The position numbers and the translations under genes were made by a program. Under the pieces are notes generated by a model. That model worked only from the letters and a program-made list of their open reading frames with translations. It did no database searches and was not told the origin of the DNA. Positions 28,977 through 34,998 of a stretch of 64,000 nt of DNA are shown here, in pieces. Source of the stretch: a virus. The stretch covers positions 1 through 64,000 of the IMG/VR virus record IMGVR_UViG_3300044638_006750. One strand, given 5' to 3'. Every line of letters starts with the position of its first letter. The stretch's first letter is position 1.

Positions 28977-29011
28977 GAGTATTAAAATACCGGCTGTTAA
29001 TGGATCGACTT

Positions 29012-29084
29012 ACCAGATAACAGGATTCGAACCTGTAACTCCTCTCATCTCTGAGTGGAACTCTGCCATTTGAGTTATATCCAG
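29012..29084 (-). tRNA. tRNA-like RNA with an anticodon arm capped by a GAGA tetraloop
   Basis: 73 nt. Acceptor CTGGATA/TATCTGG (two G-U), D arm ACTC-AAATGGCA-GAGT, five-base variable loop and T arm ACAGG-TTCGAAT-CCTGT are canonical. The expected 7-base anticodon loop is absent: CCACTCA and TGAGAGG pair (one A-A mismatch) and close a GNRA-type GAGA loop, with no U33 and no anticodon. Confidence 0.65.
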
Positions 29085-29368
29085 CGATAGTTTTACGATT
29101 AATGTCCGGTATCACGCATTAACCAACCACAGACCGTCATTTGGTGGTTTCTATCCGACCCCTGTTTGTAACCAGCGAATCTTTTACGCCCCGATTCTAT
29201 AACCCACCAATACTCCGATATTATGAACCCTTGGAGCAAGGTAAACACTGGTGGAAACCGTCCACGGAAATCCTCCCTGCAAATAAGGTGGTATTGCGCA
29301 TATAACCCTATTTGGTCTGGCTCTTGGAACGGTTACTGGTTGTTTGGTATCCGGCTGTTGTTTCAGTG
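29085..29368 (-). ncRNA. Non-coding region, possibly a third diverged pseudoknot RNA
   Basis: No gene with a ribosome-binding site. Minus strand 29090-29165 holds AACCAC/GTGGTT and TTAATG/CATTAA hairpins and GACGGTCTG in the same order as RNA A at 29457, so it may be a diverged third copy. A 26-codon ORF (MRNTTLFAGRISV...) is the only peptide candidate. Confidence 0.35.
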
Positions 29369-29396
29369 ATTCTACCCGATGAAAGATAAAATGCAA
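29369..29396 (-). promoter_or_regulatory. Promoter into the non-coding region
   Basis: TTGCAT (29396-29391), 16-base spacer ending CATCGGG, TAGAAT (29374-29369). A partial copy of the spacer (ATCCTTCATCGGGTA) lies 70 bases upstream. Confidence 0.6.
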
Positions 29397-29456
29397 GCGC
29401 ATTGTTGCAGTGTTAATTCACTCTATTACCCGATGAAGGATAATACCGGATTGTAT

Positions 29457-29594
29457 TGGAGCGTGACCAAGGATTCGCACCTTAGTAGATTGGTATACTA
29501 TCCTAACGTATAACCCCGTTAGGCAACCCCACGCTGCATAACAGACCGTAGGTTTATCGTACAGGTTATCCCAATCTAGTCGCTAGACTCACGC
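29457..29594 (-). ncRNA. RNA A: tRNA-like ends enclosing a pseudoknotted domain
   Basis: 138 nt. GCGTGA...TCACGC forms an acceptor-like stem followed by T and an encoded CCA; a T-arm-like hairpin AAGG-TGCGAAT-CCTT precedes it and AGTC-TAGC-GACT stands for the D arm. In place of the anticodon arm: P1 AGATTGG/CCAATCT, P2 TGTAC/GTATA, P3 AACC/GGTT, hairpin P4 CCTAACG/CGTTAGG whose loop GGTTAT pairs with ATAACC next to P1. Same fold as RNA B with compensatory changes. Confidence 0.65.
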
Positions 29595-29601
29595 ATTATA
29601 T

Positions 29602-29743
29602 TGGTCGTAATGAGGACGCCATCCCCCATAGATTAGCATTACTATACAACGTATAAGCCCGTTGTCAACCCCATCTCTGCCGAGACATGCGGGGTTTATC
29701 GTAATGGCTTATCCTAATCTAGTCCCGTCGCATGGACCTACGA
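29602..29743 (-). ncRNA. RNA B: second copy of the pseudoknotted tRNA-like RNA
   Basis: 142 nt, starts about 18 bases below the predicted transcription start of promoter 29768. P1 AGATTAG/CTAATCT, P2 ATTAC/GTAAT, P3 AACCCC/GGGGTT, P4 ACAACG/CGTTGT, loop GGCTTAT pairing with ATAAGCC. Ends TCGTAG/TTACGA then CCA; the T-arm equivalent is degenerate. GCGACGGGAC near the 5' end recalls the tmRNA 5' consensus, but no tag ORF is present. Confidence 0.62.
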
Positions 29744-29767
29744 AAGTTTGTTTTGTCTTACTCAATC

Positions 29768-29796
29768 ATTCTACATCTATTATCGTCACTTGTCAA
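29768..29796 (-). promoter_or_regulatory. Promoter of the tandem structured RNAs
   Basis: TTGACA (29796-29791), 17-base spacer AGTGACGATAATAGATG, TAGAAT (29773-29768). Confidence 0.9.
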
Positions 29797-29832
29797 GAGC
29801 CATCTGTAGGAATTCCAAAAATTTTTTGTATT

Positions 29833-29920
29833 GATGTAACCCTATGATACACAAGCACTTACGACAAACTCGGCGGGCCACCCTCGTCCTAAGTACCCTT
29901 GGGCAAAGCACTTAGGGCGA
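29833..29920. repeat. Cassette-boundary repeat R7
   Basis: Left module diverged (ATGTAACCCTATG...GCACTTACGAC), core CGGCGGGCC, CCTAAGTACCCTTGGGC...GCACTTAGG. Confidence 0.82.
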
Positions 29921-29929
29921 AGGGACGAT

Positions 29930-30409
29930 CTAGGCGTTTACTTCCTCATCGTCTTTGAAAAACTCCTGCATATCATACTCGTTCCACAATGCTACAGGAA
30001 TCATATCCTTACTATTGTAGTCGCAGTAGTTATCAGCACCATTATCCCATATACCACAGAAAGCCATCCCCGGTTCCCAATAGGTTGCTCGTACATTATA
30101 TCCTAATTCTACAAGTTTCTCATATAAACCGACAGGAGGACTCCAGGCACTATCAAAAGAGCAACAAACCTCGTTATCAACCCTAGTGGCTTTCAAACCA
30201 TATCGTTCCTCTTTTTCTGTGCCAACATCGGCCCCAATATCCCACTTGGTTCCCCAGTTGTTGATTTGCCAGTTATACCAATCTTCGCCCTCCGGCAACG
30301 GCAAAAACTCACTACAAGCCTTACCTAGATTGTAGGCTTTCTCAAACCTATCAACCATATCCTTATTAGGATGGGAAACCGTCAACTTGTTCATGCACCA
30401 GTTAGGCAT
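29930..30409 (-). CDS. DUF1281 / Api92-like ferredoxin-fold protein
   Basis: 159 aa. Begins MPNWCMNKLTVSHPNKDMVD and has NNWGTKWDIGAD and FDSAWSPPVGLYEKL, the N-W-C-x-N, N-W-G-T-K-W and S-x-W-x-P-P signatures of the DUF1281/Api92-like family in phages and plasmids. Function unknown; acidic C-terminus (FFKDDEEVNA). Confidence 0.88.
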   Translation of the reverse strand: MPNWCMNKLTVSHPNKDMVDRFEKAYNLGKACSEFLPLPEGEDWYNWQINNWGTKWDIGADVGTEKEERYGLKATRVDNEVCCSFDSAWSPPVGLYEKLVELGYNVRATYWEPGMAFCGIWDNGADNYCDYNSKDMIPVALWNEYDMQEFFKDDEEVNA

Positions 30410-30418
30410 ATAAACCTT

Positions 30419-30616
30419 TCAGTTTAGGGTTGTGGTCAATGCTTCATAGCGAGCATCACGCTTGGCTGCTTCCAAAGCCTTGCAGAAAAACTGATGAAAG
30501 TCATCCAAGTCAGCATGAATCTCTTGCTCTGTTTTGCCAATAGAAAGAATCATTCTCATAGCAAAAGCAGCGACATGATCCGCAATCAGACTCTTTTCTT
30601 CTTCAGACAGGCTCAT
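30419..30616 (-). CDS. Hypothetical helical protein
   Basis: 65 aa, fully helical, begins MSLSEEEKSLIADHVAAFAM. Overlaps the upstream gene by 14 bases. Not recognised. Confidence 0.68.
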   Translation of the reverse strand: MSLSEEEKSLIADHVAAFAMRMILSIGKTEQEIHADLDDFHQFFCKALEAAKRDARYEALTTTLN

Positions 30617-30785
30617 TTTTTACCTCTTTAGCGTCAGCGATCCAATCCCCAATATACACTCGTTCTACAAACAATCTATCGCCATACTTCATGTTAGCCA
30701 TACGTATAGCGTCCCATTCGCTAAACGCTTTGACATATCCAACCAGCCGACAGTCTTTGACCACGGCCCAAGTATACATTGTCAT
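30603..30785 (-). CDS. Hypothetical protein
   Basis: 60 aa, begins MTMYTWAVVKDCRLVGYVKA; beta-alpha pattern with FSEWDAIRMANMKYGDR, similar in plan to small phage proteins of unknown function. GGAGG seven bases before the ATG. Confidence 0.7.
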   Translation of the reverse strand: MTMYTWAVVKDCRLVGYVKAFSEWDAIRMANMKYGDRLFVERVYIGDWIADAKEVKNEPV

Positions 30786-31039
30786 TCATCTTCCTCCACG
30801 CCCCCAAACATCTCATCCCACGTTTCTGCGTCAATACCGGTCATGAGAATCTCACGATCATCGGCATTGAGATACGGGAAGCAGTTTTGAATCAAACCGC
30901 CATTCAGCCATTCGTTAGCATCACTCAGTTTTGTGGTAATGCTAAACGGACGACCACCCACACTGATACCGCTAAACACCACATCGTCACCGACAACATT
31001 TCGGTCAACCGCATCAGTCATAGCATATCGAGTCAACAT
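30782..31039 (-). CDS. Hypothetical protein, promoter-proximal
   Basis: 85 aa, begins MLTRYAMTDAVDRNVVGDDV and ends in an acidic stretch (WDEMFGGVEEDE). GGAG eight bases before ATG 31039; the longer start lies inside the promoter. Confidence 0.72.
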   Translation of the reverse strand: MLTRYAMTDAVDRNVVGDDVVFSGISVGGRPFSITTKLSDANEWLNGGLIQNCFPYLNADDREILMTGIDAETWDEMFGGVEEDE

Positions 31040-31062
31040 CTTTTTTCTCCTTGTGTTCACCG

Positions 31063-31090
31063 ATTCTATCATGTATTATCGGCTTGTCAA
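31063..31090 (-). promoter_or_regulatory. Cassette promoter
   Basis: TTGACA (31090-31085), 16-base spacer AGCCGATAATACATGA, TAGAAT (31068-31063). Confidence 0.9.
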
Positions 31091-31116
31091 GAGGAAAAAC
31101 CTTAGAAAAAGTTTCG

Positions 31117-31205
31117 CTATCTAAACCCTTGTCGGATAAGGACTTACGTCATGCGGGGCGGCGCGGCCTTACCCTAAGTGCTGCAATAGCAACACCTTAG
31201 GGCTT
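31117..31205. repeat. Cassette-boundary repeat R8
   Basis: CTAAACCCTTGTCGG...GGACTTACGTC, core GGGGCGGCGCGGCC, CCTAAGTGCTGCAATAGCAAC, CCTTAGGG. Confidence 0.88.
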
Positions 31206-31221
31206 GGCTCGACATTTGATA

Positions 31222-31629
31222 CTAGAACATCATCGCGGCCAAACCGCTCTTGAACAAAGCACCAGCCAGCAAAGGTCTACGACAGTTGGTAGTACGCTCT
31301 GCGTAGAAGTTACGAACACTGCCATTCGGCATCTTGCAAGTAACAAGATGACTGGTACGCACAAACTGCGGATCATTACGACGATACGCACTACGGGTAT
31401 TCAGTCTTCGGATACTTGCACTGTCCAGAGTATGAACATCCAGAACCTTAGCAAGATAACGCTCAGGATCGCCCTTTGCGGGCTGTTCATAAACAAAGTT
31501 ATACACTTCGCCAACCTTTGCTGTACTCAGTGATCCATGCACACCACCGTACACAGAATACGTCAGGAATGCAATCACAGCAGTAGCAACAACAACAATA
31601 CCACCAATCACAAACGTCAAATCGCTCAT
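31222..31629 (-). CDS. Membrane-anchored basic protein
   Basis: 135 aa. N-terminal helix TFVIGGIVVVATAVIAFLTY, then a soluble domain with FVYEQPAKGDPERYLAKV and RTSHLVTCKMPNGSVRNFYAERT, an SH3-like beta pattern that also resembles WYL-type sequences. AAAGGG before the ATG. Function unknown. Confidence 0.72.
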   Translation of the reverse strand: MSDLTFVIGGIVVVATAVIAFLTYSVYGGVHGSLSTAKVGEVYNFVYEQPAKGDPERYLAKVLDVHTLDSASIRRLNTRSAYRRNDPQFVRTSHLVTCKMPNGSVRNFYAERTTNCRRPLLAGALFKSGLAAMMF

Positions 31630-31671
31630 ATCAACCCTTTCGTTAGAAAAACTAGAACCACAACTCCAACC

Positions 31672-31700
31672 ATTCTACATCTATTATCGTCATTTGTCAA
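31672..31700 (-). promoter_or_regulatory. Cassette promoter
   Basis: TTGACA (31700-31695), 17-base spacer AATGACGATAATAGATG, TAGAAT (31677-31672). Confidence 0.9.
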
Positions 31701-31725
31701 GCGGAAACTTTAGAAATCTATCCCG

Positions 31726-31783
31726 TTCAGTTGCGTAAGGCTTGTCCTCTTGTTCTATATCTATTATCGACCAACAGTACCTA
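31726..31783. repeat. Truncated cassette junction
   Basis: GTTGCGTAAGGCTTGTCC keeps a piece of the boundary repeat; TCTATATCTATTATCGACC keeps the -10 and spacer of a cassette promoter without its -35, which is replaced by the end of the nuclease gene. Confidence 0.5.
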
Positions 31784-32324
31784 CCTTCTTTAGAGAATTT
31801 GGGTAGAACTTGAAAAAATCTCGAATGTCGTCGTTGTATGCCATATTGGCATTATCACAAGTCGCATCAAAATAGAGATAATACCCGCTATCTTGTCGAG
31901 TCAGATTTTGCGTATACTTCTTGACATGCTTTTGCTCACTCCATTTTGTCACTAGTCCATTAGGAGTAATAAAAATCATGAACAAAATATCGAAACATTC
32001 AGGCTTGACACCACTGAAAACGCAAATGCTCTTGGAGCCTTTCTTGGTGTGTTTGGGAAACATCTTAGCAGTCTTGACTTCGCAACGAATGTTGTCGTTC
32101 AAAAGAATGTCAAAAGATTTCGTACCACCATGCCTCTTGACATCATATCCGTTTTGACGCAGCCGACGAGCCATCAGTTTCTCGCCGCATTGACCAATAG
32201 CATACGGGTCAAGACGAGAAAGAGTATACGCTAACTTGTTCAGTTTGGGGCAAAAATAGGTTTCCGGCTCCAAACACTTGATTCCGTTCTTGATCTTATG
32301 AAAGTCACGCATCGTGAACATCAT
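31764..32324 (-). CDS. PD-(D/E)XK-like nuclease
   Basis: 186 aa. GQCGEKLMARRLRQNGYDVKRHGG then FDILLNDNIRCEVKTAK near residues 45-90 gives the E...D..ExK catalytic series of the restriction-endonuclease/resolvase fold. Likely cuts host or invading DNA. GGAG before the ATG; own promoter 22 bases upstream. The last residues (GTVGR) come from a remnant promoter. Confidence 0.75.
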   Translation of the reverse strand: MMFTMRDFHKIKNGIKCLEPETYFCPKLNKLAYTLSRLDPYAIGQCGEKLMARRLRQNGYDVKRHGGTKSFDILLNDNIRCEVKTAKMFPKHTKKGSKSICVFSGVKPECFDILFMIFITPNGLVTKWSEQKHVKKYTQNLTRQDSGYYLYFDATCDNANMAYNDDIRDFFKFYPNSLKKVGTVGR

Positions 32325-32345
32325 TATTCTCCTGTAGTTATGGCT

Positions 32346-32373
32346 ATTCTACAAGAGTATCGGCTATTGTCAA
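32346..32373 (-). promoter_or_regulatory. Cassette promoter
   Basis: TTGACA (32373-32368), 16-base spacer ATAGCCGATACTCTTG, TAGAAT (32351-32346). Confidence 0.88.
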
Positions 32374-32398
32374 TAGATTTAGTGAAAAAATTATTTTT

Positions 32399-32485
32399 TG
32401 TTCTAAACCTATGGCAGATAAGAACTTACGACAAATCGGGCCGCTCCGCCTCACCCTAAGTGCTTTAGGGATAAGGCTTTGCGTT
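32399..32485. repeat. Cassette-boundary repeat R9
   Basis: TTCTAAACCTATGGC...GAACTTACGAC, core CGGGCCGCTCCGCC, CCTAAGTGCTTTAGGGATAAGGCTT. Provides the TGA of the 76-aa gene. Confidence 0.9.
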
Positions 32486-32715
32486 CACTCAAAATCCACA
32501 AAAATAACCTGATTATATCCACGAGGCTTGATGGTTAGGCTCTCACCATAGTCATAGGTGTCAGCCTTTACGTTTGTCATACCAACAGCTTTCTTCGCGT
32601 AATATGTAATAGTACGCTGTGAGGCTTCATTGGGTAGATCAAATCCATATCGGTTAACCCAACCATAATTAGCTTCACCACCCAGCGTATCAGTAATTAT
32701 CACATTCACCTTCAT
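32485..32715 (-). CDS. Hypothetical protein (76 aa)
   Basis: MKVNVIITDTLGGEANYGWV..., beta-rich, with ASQRTITYYAKKAVGM; small phage proteins with the same LGG.....W....... pattern exist, function unknown. AAGGAG before ATG 32715. Stop TGA at the edge of repeat R9. Confidence 0.74.
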   Translation of the reverse strand: MKVNVIITDTLGGEANYGWVNRYGFDLPNEASQRTITYYAKKAVGMTNVKADTYDYGESLTIKPRGYNQVIFVDFE

Positions 32716-32812
32716 CTCCAAACTCCTTATGTTCAAATACAAGATCGCTCATCAAATAGGATACCAGAATCCCAGCAGCCATACCCAAACCGAAAATCAC
32801 ATAACCATCCAT
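32690..32812 (-). CDS. Membrane peptide (40 aa)
   Basis: MDGYVIFGLGMAAGILVSYL..., one helix and an acidic tail. AAAAGGAAAAG before the ATG; overlaps the next gene. Confidence 0.65.
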   Translation of the reverse strand: MDGYVIFGLGMAAGILVSYLMSDLVFEHKEFGDEGECDNY

Positions 32813-32825
32813 GGCTCTTTTCCTT

Positions 32826-32900
32826 TTAGTTTATAAGATAGGTTGCCACACAACCGCCCAAAAAACTCGCCAGAAACAAGATTTTCTCACTGAAACTCAT
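32826..32900 (-). CDS. Membrane peptide (24 aa)
   Basis: MSFSEKILFLASFLGGCVAT..., one hydrophobic helix; first ORF below the promoter, ten bases from the -10. Weak ribosome-binding site. Confidence 0.45.
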   Translation of the reverse strand: MSFSEKILFLASFLGGCVATYLIN

Positions 32901-32909
32901 GCTTGCACC

Positions 32910-32938
32910 ATTCTACTTTAGAAAGATTATTCTGTCAA
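32910..32938 (-). promoter_or_regulatory. Cassette promoter
   Basis: TTGACA (32938-32933), 17-base spacer, TAGAAT (32915-32910). Confidence 0.85.
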
Positions 32939-32940
32939 GT

Positions 32941-32988
32941 GCTGACTACAAGCCATTGTAGCCGAATCCGAAGGATTAGCAGAGACTA
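32941..32988 (-). repeat. Dispersed repeat family S, copy 4
   Basis: GCTGACTAC ... CGAATCCGAAGGATTAG ... AGACTA. Minus strand folds AATCC-TTC-GGATT and CTACAA/TTGTAG. Directly abuts the TTGACA of the next promoter and follows the stop of the 56-aa gene. Confidence 0.65.
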
Positions 32989-33156
32989 CCAGCCATCTCC
33001 TATTGCCTTTCGATTGTTCGCCCCGCGAGTCCGAAGACGCTTGGGACGGTTATCGTGCTTACCACTACCTCCAAGGTGGGGGTTGTGACCTTTGCCTATT
33101 TCCCATACTTGACGCACGTTCAATACCAACACCATGTTTTTCTTGCGTTTGCTCAT
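32986..33156 (-). CDS. Basic small protein (56 aa)
   Basis: MSKRKKNMVLVLNVRQVWEI followed by GKGHNPHLGGSGKHDNRPKR, strongly basic with Gly/His/Asn; suggests RNA or DNA binding. Eight bases below the -10 box, so the leader is almost absent. Same layout could exist elsewhere in phages, not recognised. Confidence 0.65.
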   Translation of the reverse strand: MSKRKKNMVLVLNVRQVWEIGKGHNPHLGGSGKHDNRPKRLRTRGANNRKAIGDGW

Positions 33157-33163
33157 GTTCTTT

Positions 33164-33191
33164 ACTCTACCATATTATCGACCAAAGTCAA
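33164..33191 (-). promoter_or_regulatory. Cassette promoter
   Basis: TTGACT (33191-33186), 16-base spacer TTGGTCGATAATATGG, TAGAGT (33169-33164). Confidence 0.85.
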
Positions 33192-33212
33192 GCACAACCT
33201 GTAAGAATTTTT

Positions 33213-33300
33213 TTGTCATAAGTCATTGGCAGCAAAAGACTTAGAACTAATCCGAGCGGCCCCGCTTGCCACAAGTGCTGTAGCAGCAAGGGTTTACGAT
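33213..33300. repeat. Cassette-boundary repeat R10
   Basis: TCATAAGTCATTGGC...GACTTAGAAC, core CCGAGCGGCCCCGC, ACAAGTGCTGTAGCAGCAAGGGTTTACG. Confidence 0.86.
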
Positions 33301-33527
33301 CAGAAATCTCCAACAGTATTCAAGCGTACAGGCTCGCTCTTGAATGAACATACATTCAGTCCACTAGCAGCCACAACAGTATCGAACATGATACCGAGAA
33401 ACTCCTGCCTTTCAACTGCTGTACTCATATCATGTTCTGGCAACTCTAACAGAAACTCACGATCAACGGCAATCTCATCACCATTATCATTCTCTACGAG
33501 AATATCATAGAAGCGATGCGTGTTCAT
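33300..33527 (-). CDS. Hypothetical acidic protein
   Basis: 75 aa, begins MNTHRFYDILVENDNGDEIA. AAGGAG before the ATG. Stop TGA begins repeat R10. Not recognised. Confidence 0.7.
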   Translation of the reverse strand: MNTHRFYDILVENDNGDEIAVDREFLLELPEHDMSTAVERQEFLGIMFDTVVAASGLNVCSFKSEPVRLNTVGDF

Positions 33528-33545
33528 ACTGTGCTCTCCTTGGGT

Positions 33546-33863
33546 TCAATCGTAGTAGGGGCCATCTTCGTTGTAATCAACATAACCGATTGCATCATCG
33601 GCATGGAAATCCTCTCGGTCATCTCCGTAGTAGCCGTAATCCTCATCTGTTCCCCAACCGCATGACGCAAGGCCGGACTCGTGATCTCCGTCCATATCAT
33701 CATTAATATCCTCATCAACCCAGTCCACCTCTCCACTATTATCATCCTCGTCGTAAAAGTCGTTGTAATCGTCATAGTTAGAATCTTCTTCGTCGCCAAC
33801 GTAGGCCATGTCATCGTCCTCATAAGCGTTATCGGGATCGAACAGGGGGTCAGGGTGACTCAT
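33546..33863 (-). CDS. Extremely acidic protein, possible DNA mimic
   Basis: 105 aa, roughly half Asp/Glu with many Tyr and Trp (for example DEEDSNYDDYNDFYDEDD). GAGGAAG before the ATG. Charge and size are those of DNA-mimic anti-restriction proteins (Ocr, ArdA type) but there is no sequence match I can name. A same-strand ORF in another frame (Thr/Met-rich) is a shadow. Confidence 0.75.
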   Translation of the reverse strand: MSHPDPLFDPDNAYEDDDMAYVGDEEDSNYDDYNDFYDEDDNSGEVDWVDEDINDDMDGDHESGLASCGWGTDEDYGYYGDDREDFHADDAIGYVDYNEDGPYYD

Positions 33864-33889
33864 CATCTTCCTCTCTTTCTTGTATCGGC

Positions 33890-33918
33890 AGTCTACCAGA
33901 AAAACTTTAGGCTGTCAA
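33890..33918 (-). promoter_or_regulatory. Cassette promoter
   Basis: TTGACA (33918-33913), 17-base spacer with CTAAAGTTTTTC, TAGACT (33895-33890). Confidence 0.85.
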
Positions 33919-33921
33919 GCC

Positions 33922-34077
33922 CTACCAGCCGTTTCGGCGATATTCTTCTCGGAGTTCCTCTTCTTCACGACGCTGACGATCATTCACAGGAGGGCCATAT
34001 CCCAGATCATATGCTTCTCGCGCAGCATCATATCCATCATCAGAATCTTCGTCATTCCATTGGTCGTATCGACTCAT
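33922..34077 (-). CDS. Charged small protein (51 aa)
   Basis: MSRYDQWNDEDSDDGYDAAR..., acidic first half, Glu/Arg-rich helix (RQRREEEELREEYRR) at the end. Stop lies four bases above the next -35. Ribosome-binding site weak (GAGAGTG). Confidence 0.65.
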   Translation of the reverse strand: MSRYDQWNDEDSDDGYDAAREAYDLGYGPPVNDRQRREEEELREEYRRNGW

Positions 34078-34113
34078 CTTTCACTCTCACTTTCTCTACT
34101 TCTTATATCGTCA

Positions 34114-34142
34114 AGTCTAGCATCTCAACTTTAGCCTGTCAA
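34114..34142 (-). promoter_or_regulatory. Cassette promoter
   Basis: TTGACA (34142-34137), 17-base spacer GGCTAAAGTTGAGATGC, TAGACT (34119-34114). Confidence 0.85.
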
Positions 34143-34163
34143 GAGAAAATCTAAAAATTTTTT

Positions 34164-34254
34164 GTTGACGTAAACTGTTGAGACATAAGGACTTACGTTT
34201 CGCGGGGCCGGCCGGCCTCACCGCAAGTGCTTATGCGGCAAGGCTTTGCGTCAA
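34164..34254. repeat. Cassette-boundary repeat R11
   Basis: CGTAAACTGTTGAG...GGACTTACG, core GGGGCCGGCCGGCC, CGCAAGTGCTTATGCGGCAAGGCTTTGCGTC. Starts on the minus strand with the stop of the 57-aa gene. Confidence 0.92.
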
Positions 34255-34424
34255 ACCGTAAACTCTACGTCCGGTTCGATCTGGTCACTAATCCCCACCA
34301 CCTCAGCCCAATCGTAAAAATCGACTTGGACACTAGGATCATCAATCGGCTCAACCATCGGCTCAAGAATACCCTGCTCTGCCATCTCGTCAAGGATCCG
34401 GTTTACTGCGTCGAAATCCAGCAT
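34251..34424 (-). CDS. Acidic small protein (57 aa)
   Basis: MLDFDAVNRILDEMAEQGIL..., acidic helix then beta (VQVDFYDWAEVVG). AAAGG before ATG 34424; the longer start would cover the promoter. Stop TGA is the first codon of R11. Confidence 0.7.
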   Translation of the reverse strand: MLDFDAVNRILDEMAEQGILEPMVEPIDDPSVQVDFYDWAEVVGISDQIEPDVEFTV

Positions 34425-34458
34425 ACTGTTTTCCTTTGGGGTGGTGAGAACAAAAGCC

Positions 34459-34487
34459 ATCATATGCGGAAAGTGTGTCATTGTCAA
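34459..34487 (-). promoter_or_regulatory. Cassette promoter
   Basis: TTGACA (34487-34482), 17-base spacer, TATGAT (34464-34459). Confidence 0.82.
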
Positions 34488-34491
34488 GCCC

Positions 34492-34635
34492 TTATTTCAT
34501 GAGTCTAAGAACAGCCTCCAACCTCGCAATTTCCAGCCTCAATTCAGCCACCTTGCCGAACATCCTAGCCTGTCGATAATTGTCGATATCGTATCGCAGG
34601 CTTATGATCTGATAGTTGATGGTTTCGCGTGTCAT
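34492..34635 (-). CDS. Coiled-coil small protein (47 aa)
   Basis: MTRETINYQIISLRYDIDNY..., heptad leucines in KVAELRLEIARLEAVLRLM. AAAGGAAG before the ATG; stop five bases above the next -35. Confidence 0.7.
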   Translation of the reverse strand: MTRETINYQIISLRYDIDNYRQARMFGKVAELRLEIARLEAVLRLMK

Positions 34636-34655
34636 GGTCTTCCTTTCTCTAATCT

Positions 34656-34684
34656 AGTCTACACTCGGCCGTCCTACTTGTCAA
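34656..34684 (-). promoter_or_regulatory. Cassette promoter
   Basis: TTGACA (34684-34679), 17-base spacer, TAGACT (34661-34656). Confidence 0.82.
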
Positions 34685-34847
34685 TACGCTTCTCAAAAAT
34701 TGTGTCCAAATAAATCTCTTTTTCACTGACCACCCATCCATACTCACAACGAGGGGTATACACACCAATATAGACTTTCCCTTTTTCGACTCCCTCAAAT
34801 CCCAGACCATAACCGAACAACCCAGCCAGAAATATCATAGAGAACAT
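34674..34847 (-). CDS. Small protein with hydrophobic N-terminus (57 aa)
   Basis: MFSMIFLAGLFGYGLGFEGV... (possible signal or membrane anchor), then beta-rich. AAAGGAACC before the ATG. Its TAG lies two bases past the next promoter's TTGACA, so gene end and promoter overlap. Confidence 0.68.
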   Translation of the reverse strand: MFSMIFLAGLFGYGLGFEGVEKGKVYIGVYTPRCEYGWVVSEKEIYLDTIFEKRIDK

Positions 34848-34863
34848 AAAAGGTTCCTTTCTA

Positions 34864-34892
34864 TGTATATTATCGGCTAATTCCCGCTAACA
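34864..34892 (-). promoter_or_regulatory. Weak cassette promoter
   Basis: TGTTAG, 17-base spacer ending AGCCGATAA, TATACA. Keeps the family spacer box but has a poor -35. Confidence 0.45.
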
Positions 34893-34907
34893 TCTTTAGC
34901 ACAAATA

Positions 34908-34998
34908 ATTTCACCTAAATCCCTATCCTGCAACAACTTACGACCAGCCGGGGCGCGCCCCTGCATCGTAAGTCTTTACGTCGCAAGGGTTTGCGTCA
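34908..34998. repeat. Cassette-boundary repeat R12
   Basis: Left module diverged, AACTTACGACC, core CCGGGGCGCGCCCC, CGTAAGTCTTTACGTCGCAAGGGTTTGCGTC. Supplies TGA of the 27-aa gene. Confidence 0.86.

Noticed and set aside
29184-29402. 72-codon ORF in the structured RNA region
   Set aside because: Starts within a promoter, no ribosome-binding site, covers structured non-coding sequence.
29602-29743. A complete tmRNA gene
   Set aside because: Despite GCGACGGGAC near the 5' end and a CCA end, there is no tag reading frame ending in Ala-Ala and the length is far too short.
33524-33823. 99-codon Thr/Met-rich ORF on the minus strand
   Set aside because: Shadow frame of the very acidic gene; repeats of ATG and ACC come from Asp codons in the real frame.
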